Under the pieces are notes generated by a model. The model was not told the DNA's origin, searched no databases, and was given only the letters and a program-made list of their open reading frames with translations. 64,000 nucleotides of DNA from Demequina muriae (GTDB lineage: Bacteria > Actinomycetota > Actinomycetes > Actinomycetales > Demequinaceae), in NCBI RefSeq assembly GCF_030418295.1, contig NZ_JAUHQA010000001.1, positions 1,922,001-1,986,000 of the forward strand, given 5' to 3'. Shown here one piece after another: positions 35,001-43,868 of this stretch (positions within the stretch are counted from its first letter, which is position 1; each line of letters opens with the position of its first letter). Position numbers and translations under genes: made by a program.

Positions 35001-35588
35001 ATGGGGATTCGGCCGGCGCTACCTGGCGATGAGCAGGCGATCGCGCGCATCTGCGTCCTGACGGGCGACCGCGGAGCCGATGCCTCGGGCATGTTCGGCG
35101 ACGACCGGGCGATCGCGGATGTGTACGCGCTGCCGTACCTGTACGGACCGGGCTGCTTCGCGCTCGTGTGGGACGAAGGAGGCAGCGCCGTGGGATACGT
35201 CGTCGGCACCGATGACACGCGCGCGTTCCAGGACTGGTTCGTGGCCGACTGGTGGCCATCGCGTCCCACTCGCGAGGTTCAGACCGAGGCCGATCGCTGG
35301 CTGCTGCCCGCGGCTCTCGACCCCGAGCGCATGCTCACCGACCTGGTCGACGAGTACCCCGCGCACCTCCACATCGACCTTCTCCCGGAGGCGCAGGGCA
35401 GGGGAGCGGGTCGCGCGCTCATCGAGGCAGCTGTGGAAGGGCTGCGCGAGCGCGGAGTGCCGGGCGCCCACCTGGTCGCGGCGAAGGCGAACGCCGGAGC
35501 ACAGGCGTTCTACCCTCGCGTCGGATTCGTCCCCGTCTCGGAGGACCACAGTTCCGTCACCTTCGCGCGCAGGACGAGCGGTGGCTGA
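35001..35588 (+). CDS. GNAT family N-acetyltransferase
   Basis: 195 residues. Acetyl-CoA-binding motif A is in LLPEAQGRGAGRALIEAAVE (Q/RxxGxG/A) and the fold ends with AGAQAFYPRVGFVPVSE. Resembles acetyltransferases related to O-GlcNAcase C-terminal domains, with an N-terminal IRPALPGDEQAIARIC. Substrate unknown. ATG start six bases after TAGTGT (34989-34994), leaderless. Overlaps the next gene by eight bases. Confidence 0.88.
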   Translation: MGIRPALPGDEQAIARICVLTGDRGADASGMFGDDRAIADVYALPYLYGPGCFALVWDEGGSAVGYVVGTDDTRAFQDWFVADWWPSRPTREVQTEADRWLLPAALDPERMLTDLVDEYPAHLHIDLLPEAQGRGAGRALIEAAVEGLRERGVPGAHLVAAKANAGAQAFYPRVGFVPVSEDHSSVTFARRTSGG

Positions 35589-36540
35589 CGTCCACGGTGT
35601 GCGTCGGTGGGTGCCGCCGCGCCCCGCACTGGCCGTCGCCGCCTTCGTCGTCGGCATCGTGATGGTCATTGCTGCCACCGCGTGGATGGTCGGGGGAGAG
35701 GGCCTCGCGATGTCGAGCGCGCTCGGCGCCGTGTCCGTGATCGCGCTGGCGGCGCGGCGGCCCTCGTGGCCGCACCTGCTGTGGTTCGGGGTGGTGCTCG
35801 CCGGGTGTGGCGCGGGCGCGGTCGCGACGGAGGATCCGCGCGCGGTCGGGGCGCTGGTCGCCCTGTCCGTCCTGGCGGTGACCCCGATCGCGGTGCGGTA
35901 CGGGCCCGTCGTGGCGATCGTCCCCGTCGTGATCGCCGACCTCGCCGTCGGAGCGGACCGCATCGACCCTGGCGCCGCCCTCGCGGGCGTGCTCGTGGGT
36001 GCGCTGGTGTGCGCGGCGGCGATGCGGGCGCTGCCGATGCCGGCGGCTCCCGCGGCAGGCCGCGCGCCCTCCGGAATGGGCGCGTACCTCGCCATCCTCG
36101 CCTTCCTCGCTGGCATCACCACCGGCATCATCGTCGCGTACGACCTTCCGCACGGGGTGTGGATCGTCATCGCGCTGGCGATGGTGTGGGTGCCCGATGC
36201 TGGCGAGACGATGCCCCGGGCGCGCGCGAGGATCGCAGGCACGGTGGTGGGCGCGGCGGCGGGCGCAGTGGCGGCCACGATGCTTCCCGTGCCGGCTGCG
36301 CTCGCCGGAGCAGGCGTGGCCCTGCTCCTCAGCGTGGCTCTCATGTTCGCGGGCCGACGCCGCGAGTTCGTCGCCAGCACGGCGTTCGCCGTGGTGGTCG
36401 TGGTGAGCGTGGGGGGCGGCGAAGGCGCGTGGGACGCGGGATTCTCCCGCGTGTGGCTGACGGCGCTCGGCGCCGCGGTGGCGGTCGGTGCCGGGGTGGT
36501 CGTGGCCCGACTCGAGGGGTCACGCCAGCGCCGAGCATGA
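35581..36540 (+). CDS. FUSC-like multi-pass membrane protein
   Basis: 319 residues with about ten short hydrophobic segments in two similar halves (for example AVAAFVVGIVMVIAATAWMV and VWIVIALAMVWVP). Arrangement and composition resemble fusaric-acid-resistance (FUSC) type proteins, but I see no decisive motif. GTG start at 35581 overlaps the acetyltransferase by eight bases. It might export an acetylated compound made by its neighbour; this is speculative. Confidence 0.65.
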   Translation: MADVHGVRRWVPPRPALAVAAFVVGIVMVIAATAWMVGGEGLAMSSALGAVSVIALAARRPSWPHLLWFGVVLAGCGAGAVATEDPRAVGALVALSVLAVTPIAVRYGPVVAIVPVVIADLAVGADRIDPGAALAGVLVGALVCAAAMRALPMPAAPAAGRAPSGMGAYLAILAFLAGITTGIIVAYDLPHGVWIVIALAMVWVPDAGETMPRARARIAGTVVGAAAGAVAATMLPVPAALAGAGVALLLSVALMFAGRRREFVASTAFAVVVVVSVGGGEGAWDAGFSRVWLTALGAAVAVGAGVVVARLEGSRQRRA

Positions 36541-36564
36541 CCGTCTCCAGGTCCGAGCCTAGAG

Positions 36565-36600
36565 TTGCGGAGTGAGTGCTCACTCACTTACAGTGCTCGG
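36565..36600 (+). promoter_or_regulatory. Promoter with TetR operator filling the spacer
   Basis: TTGCGG (36565-36570) and TACAGT (36589-36594) are separated by exactly 18 bases, and those 18 bases are the palindrome AGTGAGTG-CT-CACTCACT. The GTG start of the TetR gene is six bases after the -10 box. A TetR protein bound here would sit between the promoter boxes and repress itself and the exporter genes. Confidence 0.8.
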
Positions 36601-37218
36601 GTGACTGCACCCTCGACCAGCGCGGCGACGCCCCGTCCTGGGCGCGCCCGTCCGATGGCCCCCGATGAGCGCCGCGCGATGATCGTGGACGCCGCGATTC
36701 CGCTCATTCTCGAGCACGGCGCCGAGGTCACCACGCGTCAGATCGCGGATGCTGCAGGCATCGCCGAGGGCACGGTCTTCCGTGCCTTTGCGGACAAGAC
36801 CGAACTGATCGACGCCGCGATCGCGCGCGTCATGGACCCCGCCGCGGCGCTCGAGGCGCTCAGCTGCATCGACCCGGCTGACCCGCTGCCGGTCAAGCTC
36901 GACCTGATCGTGGCGATCCTTCACGACCGCGTCAGCCGCGCCGTCGCGTTCATGGGCGCACTCGGTCCGCGCGATCACGCCCGCCACCGCGCGGGCGATC
37001 ACGCCCGCCATCGCCCCATGCTCGGAGAGGCCACCGAGGTGGTCGGCGCCCTGCTGGAGCCCGACCGCGATCGCATTCGCGTCCCCATCGACACCGCGAT
37101 CGACTTCATTCGGGTCCTCGTCTTCGGCACGTCGATGCCCTTCCTCCGCGACGCGGACATCGACCCGGCCTCTCTGTCCGACTTCATCCTGCGCGGCATC
37201 GCCGCTGAAAGCGAGTGA
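36601..37218 (+). CDS. TetR family transcriptional regulator
   Basis: 205 residues. N-terminal TetR helix-turn-helix at VTTRQIADAAGIAEGTVFRA, preceded by RRAMIVDAAIPLILEHG. The ligand domain is shortish and has an odd duplicated stretch DHARHRAGDHARHR around residue 125. GTG at 36601 was chosen because the promoter places transcription start on it; a TTG at 36565 would lie inside the promoter. It precedes the exporter pair by four bases and surely regulates it. Ligand unknown, probably a toxic compound. Confidence 0.9.
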   Translation: MTAPSTSAATPRPGRARPMAPDERRAMIVDAAIPLILEHGAEVTTRQIADAAGIAEGTVFRAFADKTELIDAAIARVMDPAAALEALSCIDPADPLPVKLDLIVAILHDRVSRAVAFMGALGPRDHARHRAGDHARHRPMLGEATEVVGALLEPDRDRIRVPIDTAIDFIRVLVFGTSMPFLRDADIDPASLSDFILRGIAAESE

Positions 37219-37222
37219 TCCC

Positions 37223-38956
37223 GTGCTCTGGTCCCTGCTCGTCACCTCGGTGCGGCCGTACTGGCGGCTGCTCGCGGCGGTGGTGGTCTTCCAGCTCGCC
37301 CAGTCCGTCGCGAACCTGTACCTGCCGGCCCTGAATGCCGACCTCATCGACAACGGGATCGCCACCGGCGACGTGGCCTACATCTGGCGCATCGGCGCCG
37401 TGATGCTCGTCCTGTCGTTCGTCCAGATCATCTGCGCGACCGTCGCGATCTACTTCGCCGCGAAGCTGGCGATGGCGGTGGGCCGGGATGTGCGCGCCCG
37501 CATCTTCCACCGCGTCGGCACGTTCTCCGAGAGCGAGGTCCAGCACTTCGGGGCGCCCAGCCTCATCACGCGCAACACCAACGACGTCCAGCAGGTGCAG
37601 ATGCTCGTGCTGATGAGCTGCACGCTCCTGGTGAGCGCGCCGTTCATGGCGATCGGCGGCGTGCTGATGGCAGTGCAGCAGGACGTCGCGCTGTCCTCGA
37701 TCCTCGTGGTCGCCGTGCCGCTGCTCCTCGTTGCGGTGACGCTGGTCATCTGGCGCATGGTGCCGCACTTCAGGCGCATGCAGACGCGCATCGATGCGAT
37801 CAACCGCGTGCTGCGAGAGCAGCTCACCGGGATCCGCGTGGTCCGCGCATTCGTCCGGGAGGACGCCGAGCGCGCGCGGTTCGGCCAGGCCAACGAGAAC
37901 GTCACTGAGTCCGCGCTCAAGGCGGGCCGCCTCATGGCCGCCATGTTCCCGATCGTCACGCTGATCCTCAACCTCTCGTCGGTGGCCGTGCTGTGGTTCG
38001 GCGCGGAGCGCGTCGACAACGGCGAGATGCAGGTCGGGGCGCTCACCGCCTTCCTGACGTATCTGATCCAGATCCTCATGGCCGTGATGATGGCGACCTT
38101 CATGTTCGTGATGGTGCCGCGCGCCGCCGTGTCGGCGGACCGCATCGGGGAGGTGCTCGACACGCGCACCACCGTCACTCCTCCCATCGACGGCGTGCGC
38201 GACATCGCCGATGCCGGGACCGTGGAGTTCGACGACGTGACCTTCGCGTACCCCGGGGCGGAGGAGCCCGTCCTGCGGCATGTGAGCTTCACGGCGGGAC
38301 CGGGCACCACGACGGCGATCGTGGGCTCCACGGGCGCGGGCAAGTCGACGCTGATCAACCTGATCCCGCGGCTCTACGATGCGACGTCCGGGACGGTGCG
38401 GGTGGGCGGCGTCGACGTGCGCGACGTCGATCTCGAGGCGCTGTGGTCCCAGATGGGGCTCGTCCCCCAGCGGCCCTACCTGTTCTCGGGGACCGTGGGA
38501 TCGAACCTGCGTTACGGCCGTCGCGATGCCACGGAGGACGAGATCTGGGAGGCGCTGCGGGTGTCCCAGGGCGACGACTTCGTGAGCGCGATGCCCACTG
38601 GCCTCGAGACGCCGATGGGGCAGGGCGGCACGACGGTCTCGGGCGGGCAGCGTCAGCGACTGGCCATCGCCCGCGCGCTCGTGCGCGAGCCGAAGGTGCT
38701 GATCTTCGACGACTCGTTCAGCGCGCTCGACACCGCGACTGATGCGCGCCTGCGAGGCGCGCTCGCCGAGGCGGCGGCCGATGCGACCGTCATCGTGGTG
38801 GCGCAGCGCGTCTCGAGCATCGTGGGGGCGGACCAGATCCTGGTCCTCGATGATGGCGAGGTGGTGGCGCGTGGCACTCACGCTCAACTCCTCGCGACGT
38901 CGGAGACGTACCAGGAGATCGTGAGCACGCAGCTGCGAGCGGAGGACGCGTCATGA
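37223..38956 (+). CDS. ABC exporter half-transporter with degenerate ATPase site
   Basis: 577 residues: six-helix exporter membrane domain (1-310), then an ATPase domain. Walker A GSTGAGKS (about 369), signature VSGGQRQRL, Walker B VLIFDDS, with Asp where the catalytic Glu normally is, and VAQR in place of the switch His. It is therefore the non-catalytic partner of a heterodimeric exporter of TM287/288 or BmrC/D type, with the canonical site supplied by the next gene. Overlaps it by four bases. Likely multidrug or lipid export under TetR control. Confidence 0.92.
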   Translation: MLWSLLVTSVRPYWRLLAAVVVFQLAQSVANLYLPALNADLIDNGIATGDVAYIWRIGAVMLVLSFVQIICATVAIYFAAKLAMAVGRDVRARIFHRVGTFSESEVQHFGAPSLITRNTNDVQQVQMLVLMSCTLLVSAPFMAIGGVLMAVQQDVALSSILVVAVPLLLVAVTLVIWRMVPHFRRMQTRIDAINRVLREQLTGIRVVRAFVREDAERARFGQANENVTESALKAGRLMAAMFPIVTLILNLSSVAVLWFGAERVDNGEMQVGALTAFLTYLIQILMAVMMATFMFVMVPRAAVSADRIGEVLDTRTTVTPPIDGVRDIADAGTVEFDDVTFAYPGAEEPVLRHVSFTAGPGTTTAIVGSTGAGKSTLINLIPRLYDATSGTVRVGGVDVRDVDLEALWSQMGLVPQRPYLFSGTVGSNLRYGRRDATEDEIWEALRVSQGDDFVSAMPTGLETPMGQGGTTVSGGQRQRLAIARALVREPKVLIFDDSFSALDTATDARLRGALAEAAADATVIVVAQRVSSIVGADQILVLDDGEVVARGTHAQLLATSETYQEIVSTQLRAEDAS

Positions 38957-40929
38957 GCGCCGAGAGCAGGACGGCACCGCCCCGGCCCCGGCCCCATGGC
39001 GGGCCGATGGGTGGTCCGCAACTGCCGGCCGAGAAGGCGTCGGACTTCACCGGATCACTGAAGAGGCTCGCCGGACGGCTGCGGCCGGAGCGCGCCCTCG
39101 TCGCCCTCGTGGTGCTGCTGGGCGCGGGCTCGGTGGCGCTGTCCGTGATCGGGCCCAAGATCCTGGGCGAGGCCACCACGGTGATCTACGAGGGCTTCAT
39201 CACCGGCGAGGGCATCGACTTCGACCGCCTGCACCGCGTGCTGATCGCCGTGGCGGCCATCTACGTGGTGTCCTCCGTGCTCGCGCTGCTCCAGGGGTGG
39301 ATCCTCAACGGCGTCACCCAGCGCACGGTGCTGCGCATGCGCACCGAGGTGGAGGAGAAGATCCATCGTCTGCCGCTGCGCTACTTCGACCACCATCAGC
39401 GCGGCGATCTGCTGAGCCGCGTCACGAACGACATCGACAACGTGTCGCAGACCCTCCAGCAGACCCTCAGCCAGATGTTCACGTCGCTCCTGACGGTGCT
39501 GGGCGTGGTGACGATGATGATCGTGATCTCGCCGCAGCTGGCGCTCGTGGCGCTGGTGTCGATCCCGCTCACGGTGGTGATCGTGACGCAGGTCGCCAAG
39601 CGCTCGCAGTCGCGCTTCGCCGACCAGTGGCGTCACACCGGCGAGCTCAATGGCCAGATCGAGGAGACCTACACCGGCCACGCCCTGGTCAAGGTGTTCG
39701 GCCGTCAACGCGAGACGCAGGCGGAGTTCGACCGCAAGAACGACGAGCTGTACGAGGCGAGCTTCGGCGCACAGTTCATCTCCGGGATCATCATGCCGGC
39801 GACCATGTTCGTGGGGAACCTCGTCTACGTCGCCATCGCAGTGCTGGGCGGCATCATGGTCGCGAACGGCTCGCTCCCGCTGGGCGACATCCAGGCCTTC
39901 ATCCAGTACTCGCGCCAGTTCCAGCAGCCGCTCAGCCAGCTGGGGTCGATGGTGAACCTGCTGCAGTCCGGAACCGCGTCCGCCGAGCGCGTGTTCGAGT
40001 TCCTCGATGCGGAGGACCAGACGCCGGACCGGGATCCGGCGGAGACCCCGGAGGTGTTCCGCGGCAGGCTGGAGTTCCACGATGTGCGCTTCAGCTACGA
40101 CCAGGAGTCGCCACTCATCACCGGGCTCTCGCTGACCGCGGACCCCGGAAAGACCATCGCCATCGTGGGGCCCACCGGGGCGGGCAAGACCACGCTGGTG
40201 AACCTCATCATGCGGTTCTACGAGCTCGACGGCGGGCGGATCACGCTCGACGGGACGGACATCGCCCACATGACCCGCGACGACCTCCGGTCCCGGACGG
40301 GCATGGTCCTGCAGGACGCGTGGCTGTTCGGCGGCACTATCCGCGACAACATCGCGTACGGCCGTCCCGGCGCCTCTGAGGAGGACATCCACGCTGCCGC
40401 GACGGCCGCGTACGTGGACCGGTTCGTGCACTCCCTGCCCGACGGCTACGACACCGTGCTCGACGACGACGCGACGAACGTCTCGGCGGGGGAGCGTCAG
40501 CTCATCACGATCGCGCGCGCCTTCGTGGCACAGCCCAGCGTGCTCATCCTCGACGAGGCTACGAGCTCCGTCGACACCCGCACCGAGCTGCTGGTGCAGC
40601 ACGCGATGGCCGAGCTCCGCAAGGACCGCACCAGCTTCGTGATCGCGCATCGGCTCTCGACGATTCGCGACGCGGACGTGATCCTCGTGATGAAGGACGG
40701 CGACATCGTCGAGCAGGGCACTCACGACGAGCTCATCGCCGCCGACGGTGCCTACGCCCAGCTGTACGAGGCCCAGTTCGCGGCTCCCCTCGACGAGGTC
40801 GATCCGCACGTGGACCTGCCGGACGTGCCCGCATCGGCCGATGCGCCGGTCGCCTTCGAGCACCCCGCGGTGCCGCACCCGCTCGACGGAGACGACGCAC
40901 CCGCACCTGAACGGGACTCGCGAGCCTAG
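38953..40929 (+). CDS. ABC exporter half-transporter with canonical Walker B and switch His
   Basis: 658 residues. A proline- and glycine-rich N-terminal tail (1-30), membrane domain (about 40-340), Walker A GPTGAGKT (about 406), altered signature VSAGERQ (about 509), Walker B LILDEATSSVD with catalytic Glu, and switch His in IAHRLSTI (about 565). The acidic, proline-rich C-terminal tail (about 610-658) is unusual. Partner of the preceding half-transporter: catalytic Glu and His are here, the intact LSGGQ-like signature is in the partner, as expected for one working composite site. Confidence 0.93.
   Translation: MSAESRTAPPRPRPHGGPMGGPQLPAEKASDFTGSLKRLAGRLRPERALVALVVLLGAGSVALSVIGPKILGEATTVIYEGFITGEGIDFDRLHRVLIAVAAIYVVSSVLALLQGWILNGVTQRTVLRMRTEVEEKIHRLPLRYFDHHQRGDLLSRVTNDIDNVSQTLQQTLSQMFTSLLTVLGVVTMMIVISPQLALVALVSIPLTVVIVTQVAKRSQSRFADQWRHTGELNGQIEETYTGHALVKVFGRQRETQAEFDRKNDELYEASFGAQFISGIIMPATMFVGNLVYVAIAVLGGIMVANGSLPLGDIQAFIQYSRQFQQPLSQLGSMVNLLQSGTASAERVFEFLDAEDQTPDRDPAETPEVFRGRLEFHDVRFSYDQESPLITGLSLTADPGKTIAIVGPTGAGKTTLVNLIMRFYELDGGRITLDGTDIAHMTRDDLRSRTGMVLQDAWLFGGTIRDNIAYGRPGASEEDIHAAATAAYVDRFVHSLPDGYDTVLDDDATNVSAGERQLITIARAFVAQPSVLILDEATSSVDTRTELLVQHAMAELRKDRTSFVIAHRLSTIRDADVILVMKDGDIVEQGTHDELIAADGAYAQLYEAQFAAPLDEVDPHVDLPDVPASADAPVAFEHPAVPHPLDGDDAPAPERDSRA
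40831..40844. repeat. Perfect palindromic copy of the abundant 9-mer (GCATCGGCCGATGC)
   Basis: Two overlapping copies of GCATCGGCC in opposite orientation give a 14-bp palindrome inside the C-terminal tail codons of the second exporter gene. One of about 38 occurrences of the 9-mer in the window; see the finding on this motif. Confidence 0.8.
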
Positions 40930-40969
40930 GGCGCGCATCGGCCGTCCTGCACGCGCCCTCCACGAACAG

Positions 40970-41006
40970 CGACGGCCGCCGGCCCACGAAGGGGCGGCGG
41001 CCGTCG
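40970..41006. terminator. Bidirectional terminator between the exporter and CUT2 operons
   Basis: Perfect 12-bp arms 40970-40981 and 40995-41006, 13-base loop, in the 95-bp gap between the convergent exporter operon and the CUT2 permease gene. Confidence 0.75.
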
Positions 41007-41024
41007 TCCGTGGCGGCGCGCGGG

Positions 41025-42068
41025 TCAACCCGAGGAGGAGGTCTCCCGATTCGCGAGCCGCTGCTGGAGCATGACCGCGATGACGATGATGACGCCCCTC
41101 GCGACCAGCTGCCACGAGCTGGACAGGTTGTTCTGGGTGAACACGTTCACGAGCACCGCGAACAGCATGACGCCCAGCACGGTGCCGCCGATGGTGCCGC
41201 GGCCGCCGGCCAGCAGAGTGCCACCCACGACGACGGCGGCGATCACGTCCAACTCGATGAGCTGACCGTGCGTCGACGTGCCCGCAGTGGTCCGCGACAG
41301 AATGATCAGCGAGGCGATGCCGGCGCACGCACCCGCGATCATGTAGAGGTACACCGTGTGACGCTTGACGTTGACACCCGCGAGGCGCGCGGCGGTCGGG
41401 TTGCCGCCGATGGCGACCGTCCGGCGTCCGAACGTGGTGCGGTTGAGCAGGAACCAGCCCGCGATCGCCACGATCACGAAGATCCACACGATCCAGTCGA
41501 CGCCCAGGAAGTCGCCGCGGAAGAAGTTGAGGAAGCCCTGGTTGTTCACCACCTGGGTCGAGCGTCCCGAGATCAGCTCGGCGAGGCCTCGCGCGGCGAC
41601 GAGCATCGCGAGCGTCGCGATGAACGCCACCACCTTGCCGTAGGCGATGATCAGTCCGTTCGTGAGGCCCGCGAGCACGCCCACGGCGATCGCGACGAAC
41701 ACCATCAGCGGCCAGAAGCCGCTGGCCGCCGTCTGGATGGCGCCCATGGTGGCGATCACCGACGAGAGTCCGAGGACCGATCCGACCGACAGGTCGATGC
41801 CGCCCGCGGTGATGACGAACGTCATGCCGATGGCCATCACGCCGATGACGGCGGCGTAGCGCACGATGACGAAGAAGTTGTTCATGTTCATGAAGTTGTC
41901 GCCCGCGGTGATGGCGCCCACGGCGATCAGCAGCAGCAGCGCGACGATCAGTCCAATGCTGCGCCCGGCCGGGCTCGCGAAGAACGTCTTCATGGGGTTG
42001 GGCTTCTCGGCGGCCGATGCGCGGGTGGAGTCGCCGCTCGTGGCGGTGGAGGAGGTCGGCTCGCTCAC
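41025..42068 (-). CDS. CUT2 sugar ABC transporter permease (RbsC type)
   Basis: 347 residues. About ten membrane helices with the CUT2 signatures IGMTFVITAGGIDLSVGSVLG and VVGGTLLAGGRGTIGGTVLG. N-terminal 35 residues are a charged cytoplasmic tail. The GTG start overlaps the ATPase stop by four bases (GTGA). Works with the ATPase encoded directly upstream and the divergent binding-protein gene. Confidence 0.95.
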   Translation of the reverse strand: MSEPTSSTATSGDSTRASAAEKPNPMKTFFASPAGRSIGLIVALLLLIAVGAITAGDNFMNMNNFFVIVRYAAVIGVMAIGMTFVITAGGIDLSVGSVLGLSSVIATMGAIQTAASGFWPLMVFVAIAVGVLAGLTNGLIIAYGKVVAFIATLAMLVAARGLAELISGRSTQVVNNQGFLNFFRGDFLGVDWIVWIFVIVAIAGWFLLNRTTFGRRTVAIGGNPTAARLAGVNVKRHTVYLYMIAGACAGIASLIILSRTTAGTSTHGQLIELDVIAAVVVGGTLLAGGRGTIGGTVLGVMLFAVLVNVFTQNNLSSSWQLVARGVIIVIAVMLQQRLANRETSSSG

Positions 42069-43585
42069 GCGGCACTTCCCTTCATGATCATGTCGAGCAC
42101 TCCGTGCTCGTCGATTTCTTGGGTGGAACGCTCGTCGAGCACGCGGCCGTCGGCGATGACGTGCACGCGGTCCGCCAGCCCGAGGACCTCCTCGATCTCG
42201 GAGGAGACGATGAGAATGGCGGTGCCTTCGGCGGCCAGGCGCCGAATCAGGCGGTAGATCTCCATGCGCGCGCCCACGTCGACGCCTCGAGTGGGCTCAT
42301 CGAGCAGCAGCACCTTGGTGCCGTGGATGAGCCAGCGCGCCAGCAGCACCTTCTGCTGGTTGCCCCCCGACAGCGTCCGGGTGATCCGCTTGGGCTCTGC
42401 TGGGCGGAGCTCGAGCGCCTTCATCTGCTCTTCCGTGGCACGGCGCTCGGCCGGCTCGTTGAGCCACGACGCCTTGGCGAACCGCGCGAACGTCGACAGC
42501 GTCGCATTGCGGTAGATGGGCTCCTCCATGAGCAGCCCTTGACTCTTGCGCTCCTCTGGAGACAGGCCCATGTCGGAGAAGACGGCATGGGAGACGGAGC
42601 CCGGCTTGAGCTTCTCGCCCATCACCCGCACCGTGCCCGCCGTGGCCTTGCGGTGCCCGTAGATGGTCTCGAGGATCTCTGAGCGGCCTGAGCCCACGAG
42701 GCCAGCGAGGCCCACGATCTCGCCGGCGCGCACCGTGAGGCTGACGTCGGAGAAGTGCTTGCCGAGCGACAGTCCCTCGACCTCGAGCACCACCGGTGCG
42801 TCCTCAGGAATCGGCACGTGCGCAGGGAACGCATGCTCCATGTCGGTGCCCGTCATGAGGGAGATCAGCTCGCGCGTGGAGGTGTCCTTGACGGGGAGGT
42901 TCGAGGCCTGGCTCGCGCCGTCCTTGAGCACGGAGATGCGATCGCCGATGCGGTCGATCTCCTCGAGCCGGTGGGAGATGTAGATCACTGCGATGCCCTG
43001 GTGAGTCAGCTCCTCGATGACCCGGAAGAGGTTGTCCACCTCGCCGGAGTCGAGAACGGCGCTCGGCTCGTCCATGATCATCAGTTTGATGTCGTGGGAG
43101 AGCGCGCGCGCCATCGACACGAGCTGCTGATTGGCAGGGGAGAGCGTGCCGACCTCGCGCGACGGCGAGAGGTCAGGGTGGCCGAGCCGCTTCATGAGTT
43201 CGCGCGTGCGCTGCGCGGCCTCCCGGCGGCTCAGCACACCTCCACGCGCGAGCTCGTGGCCAAGGAAGATGTTCTCCGCGATGGAAAGGCCGCCGACGAC
43301 GTCGAGCTCCTGGTACATCGTGGCGATGCCGAGCTCGAGCGCCGCGACGGGGTCAGCGATGCTCACTGACTCGCCGTTCCAGCGAATCTCCCCTGCATCG
43401 GGCTGGTGTGCGCCCGAGAGGGTCTTGATCAGGGTCGACTTGCCGGCGCCATTCTGGCCGAGGACGCAATGGACCTCTCCCGCGCGCACGTCAAGGTCGA
43501 CTCCTGTGAGCGCCTTCGCGCTCCCGAAACTCTTCGCGAGGCCCCGGACCTCGAGTAATGACACGGGGTGGTCGTCTTCGATCAC
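42065..43585 (-). CDS. CUT2 sugar ABC transporter ATP-binding protein (RbsA type, two ATPase domains)
   Basis: 506 residues with tandem ATPase domains. First: Walker A GQNGAGKS, Walker B LMIMDEPSAV. Second: altered Walker A GLVGSGRS, signature LSGGNQQK, Walker B LLLDEPTRGVD. The degenerate second Walker A is usual for this family. The frame is open to 43660, but the GTG at 43583-43585 lies six bases after TATGTT (minus strand, 43592-43597), fits the usual length of about 500 and implies leaderless transcription. Energises the ribose-type importer. Confidence 0.94.
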   Translation of the reverse strand: MIEDDHPVSLLEVRGLAKSFGSAKALTGVDLDVRAGEVHCVLGQNGAGKSTLIKTLSGAHQPDAGEIRWNGESVSIADPVAALELGIATMYQELDVVGGLSIAENIFLGHELARGGVLSRREAAQRTRELMKRLGHPDLSPSREVGTLSPANQQLVSMARALSHDIKLMIMDEPSAVLDSGEVDNLFRVIEELTHQGIAVIYISHRLEEIDRIGDRISVLKDGASQASNLPVKDTSTRELISLMTGTDMEHAFPAHVPIPEDAPVVLEVEGLSLGKHFSDVSLTVRAGEIVGLAGLVGSGRSEILETIYGHRKATAGTVRVMGEKLKPGSVSHAVFSDMGLSPEERKSQGLLMEEPIYRNATLSTFARFAKASWLNEPAERRATEEQMKALELRPAEPKRITRTLSGGNQQKVLLARWLIHGTKVLLLDEPTRGVDVGARMEIYRLIRRLAAEGTAILIVSSEIEEVLGLADRVHVIADGRVLDERSTQEIDEHGVLDMIMKGSAA

Positions 43586-43868
43586 GCGACGAACATAACA
43601 CAGGCTCAGAGTGGCCGGAAGGAGGAGCGACAGACCGATGCGGAACCGCGTTTTCCGCACGAATCCCGTTCACGGGACAGCTCGCAGCGAAACTTTTCGT
43701 AGCCAAACTGTTATGACGGAGGGGCGACAAAAGATGCGCGCCTCACAGTCACTTCTGCTACGTTGGCCTGGTCAGTGTGGACAAGCAGCCGAGTCGCATC
43801 GCGATCCCCGGCAGGCGTGCCCCCTACTCGCTGGCAATGACGACAGTGACCTATAGAGGAGGAACCCC
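43586..43868. promoter_or_regulatory. Divergent control region of the CUT2 sugar system
   Basis: 283-bp spacer. On the left (minus) the -10 box TATGTT (43592-43597) serves the ATPase gene. Around 43688-43699 is the inverted repeat CGAAA-CT-TTTCG, a candidate operator for the ROK regulator encoded at 47431-48618. On the right the ribosome site GAGGAGG precedes the ATG at 43869. No gene is seen. Confidence 0.5.

Noticed and set aside
36961-37020. Duplicated DHARHR stretch in the TetR protein as a frameshift
   Set aside because: The reading frame stays open and the flanking ligand-domain helices are in the same frame, so it is a small internal duplication.
39055-42075. A very long open frame on the minus strand (about 1000 codons)
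   Set aside because: It is antisense to the exporter gene and overlaps the CUT2 permease in another frame. Its composition (His, Arg, Asp, Glu-rich) is that of a shadow frame in high-GC DNA, and the genes on the other frames have complete domains.
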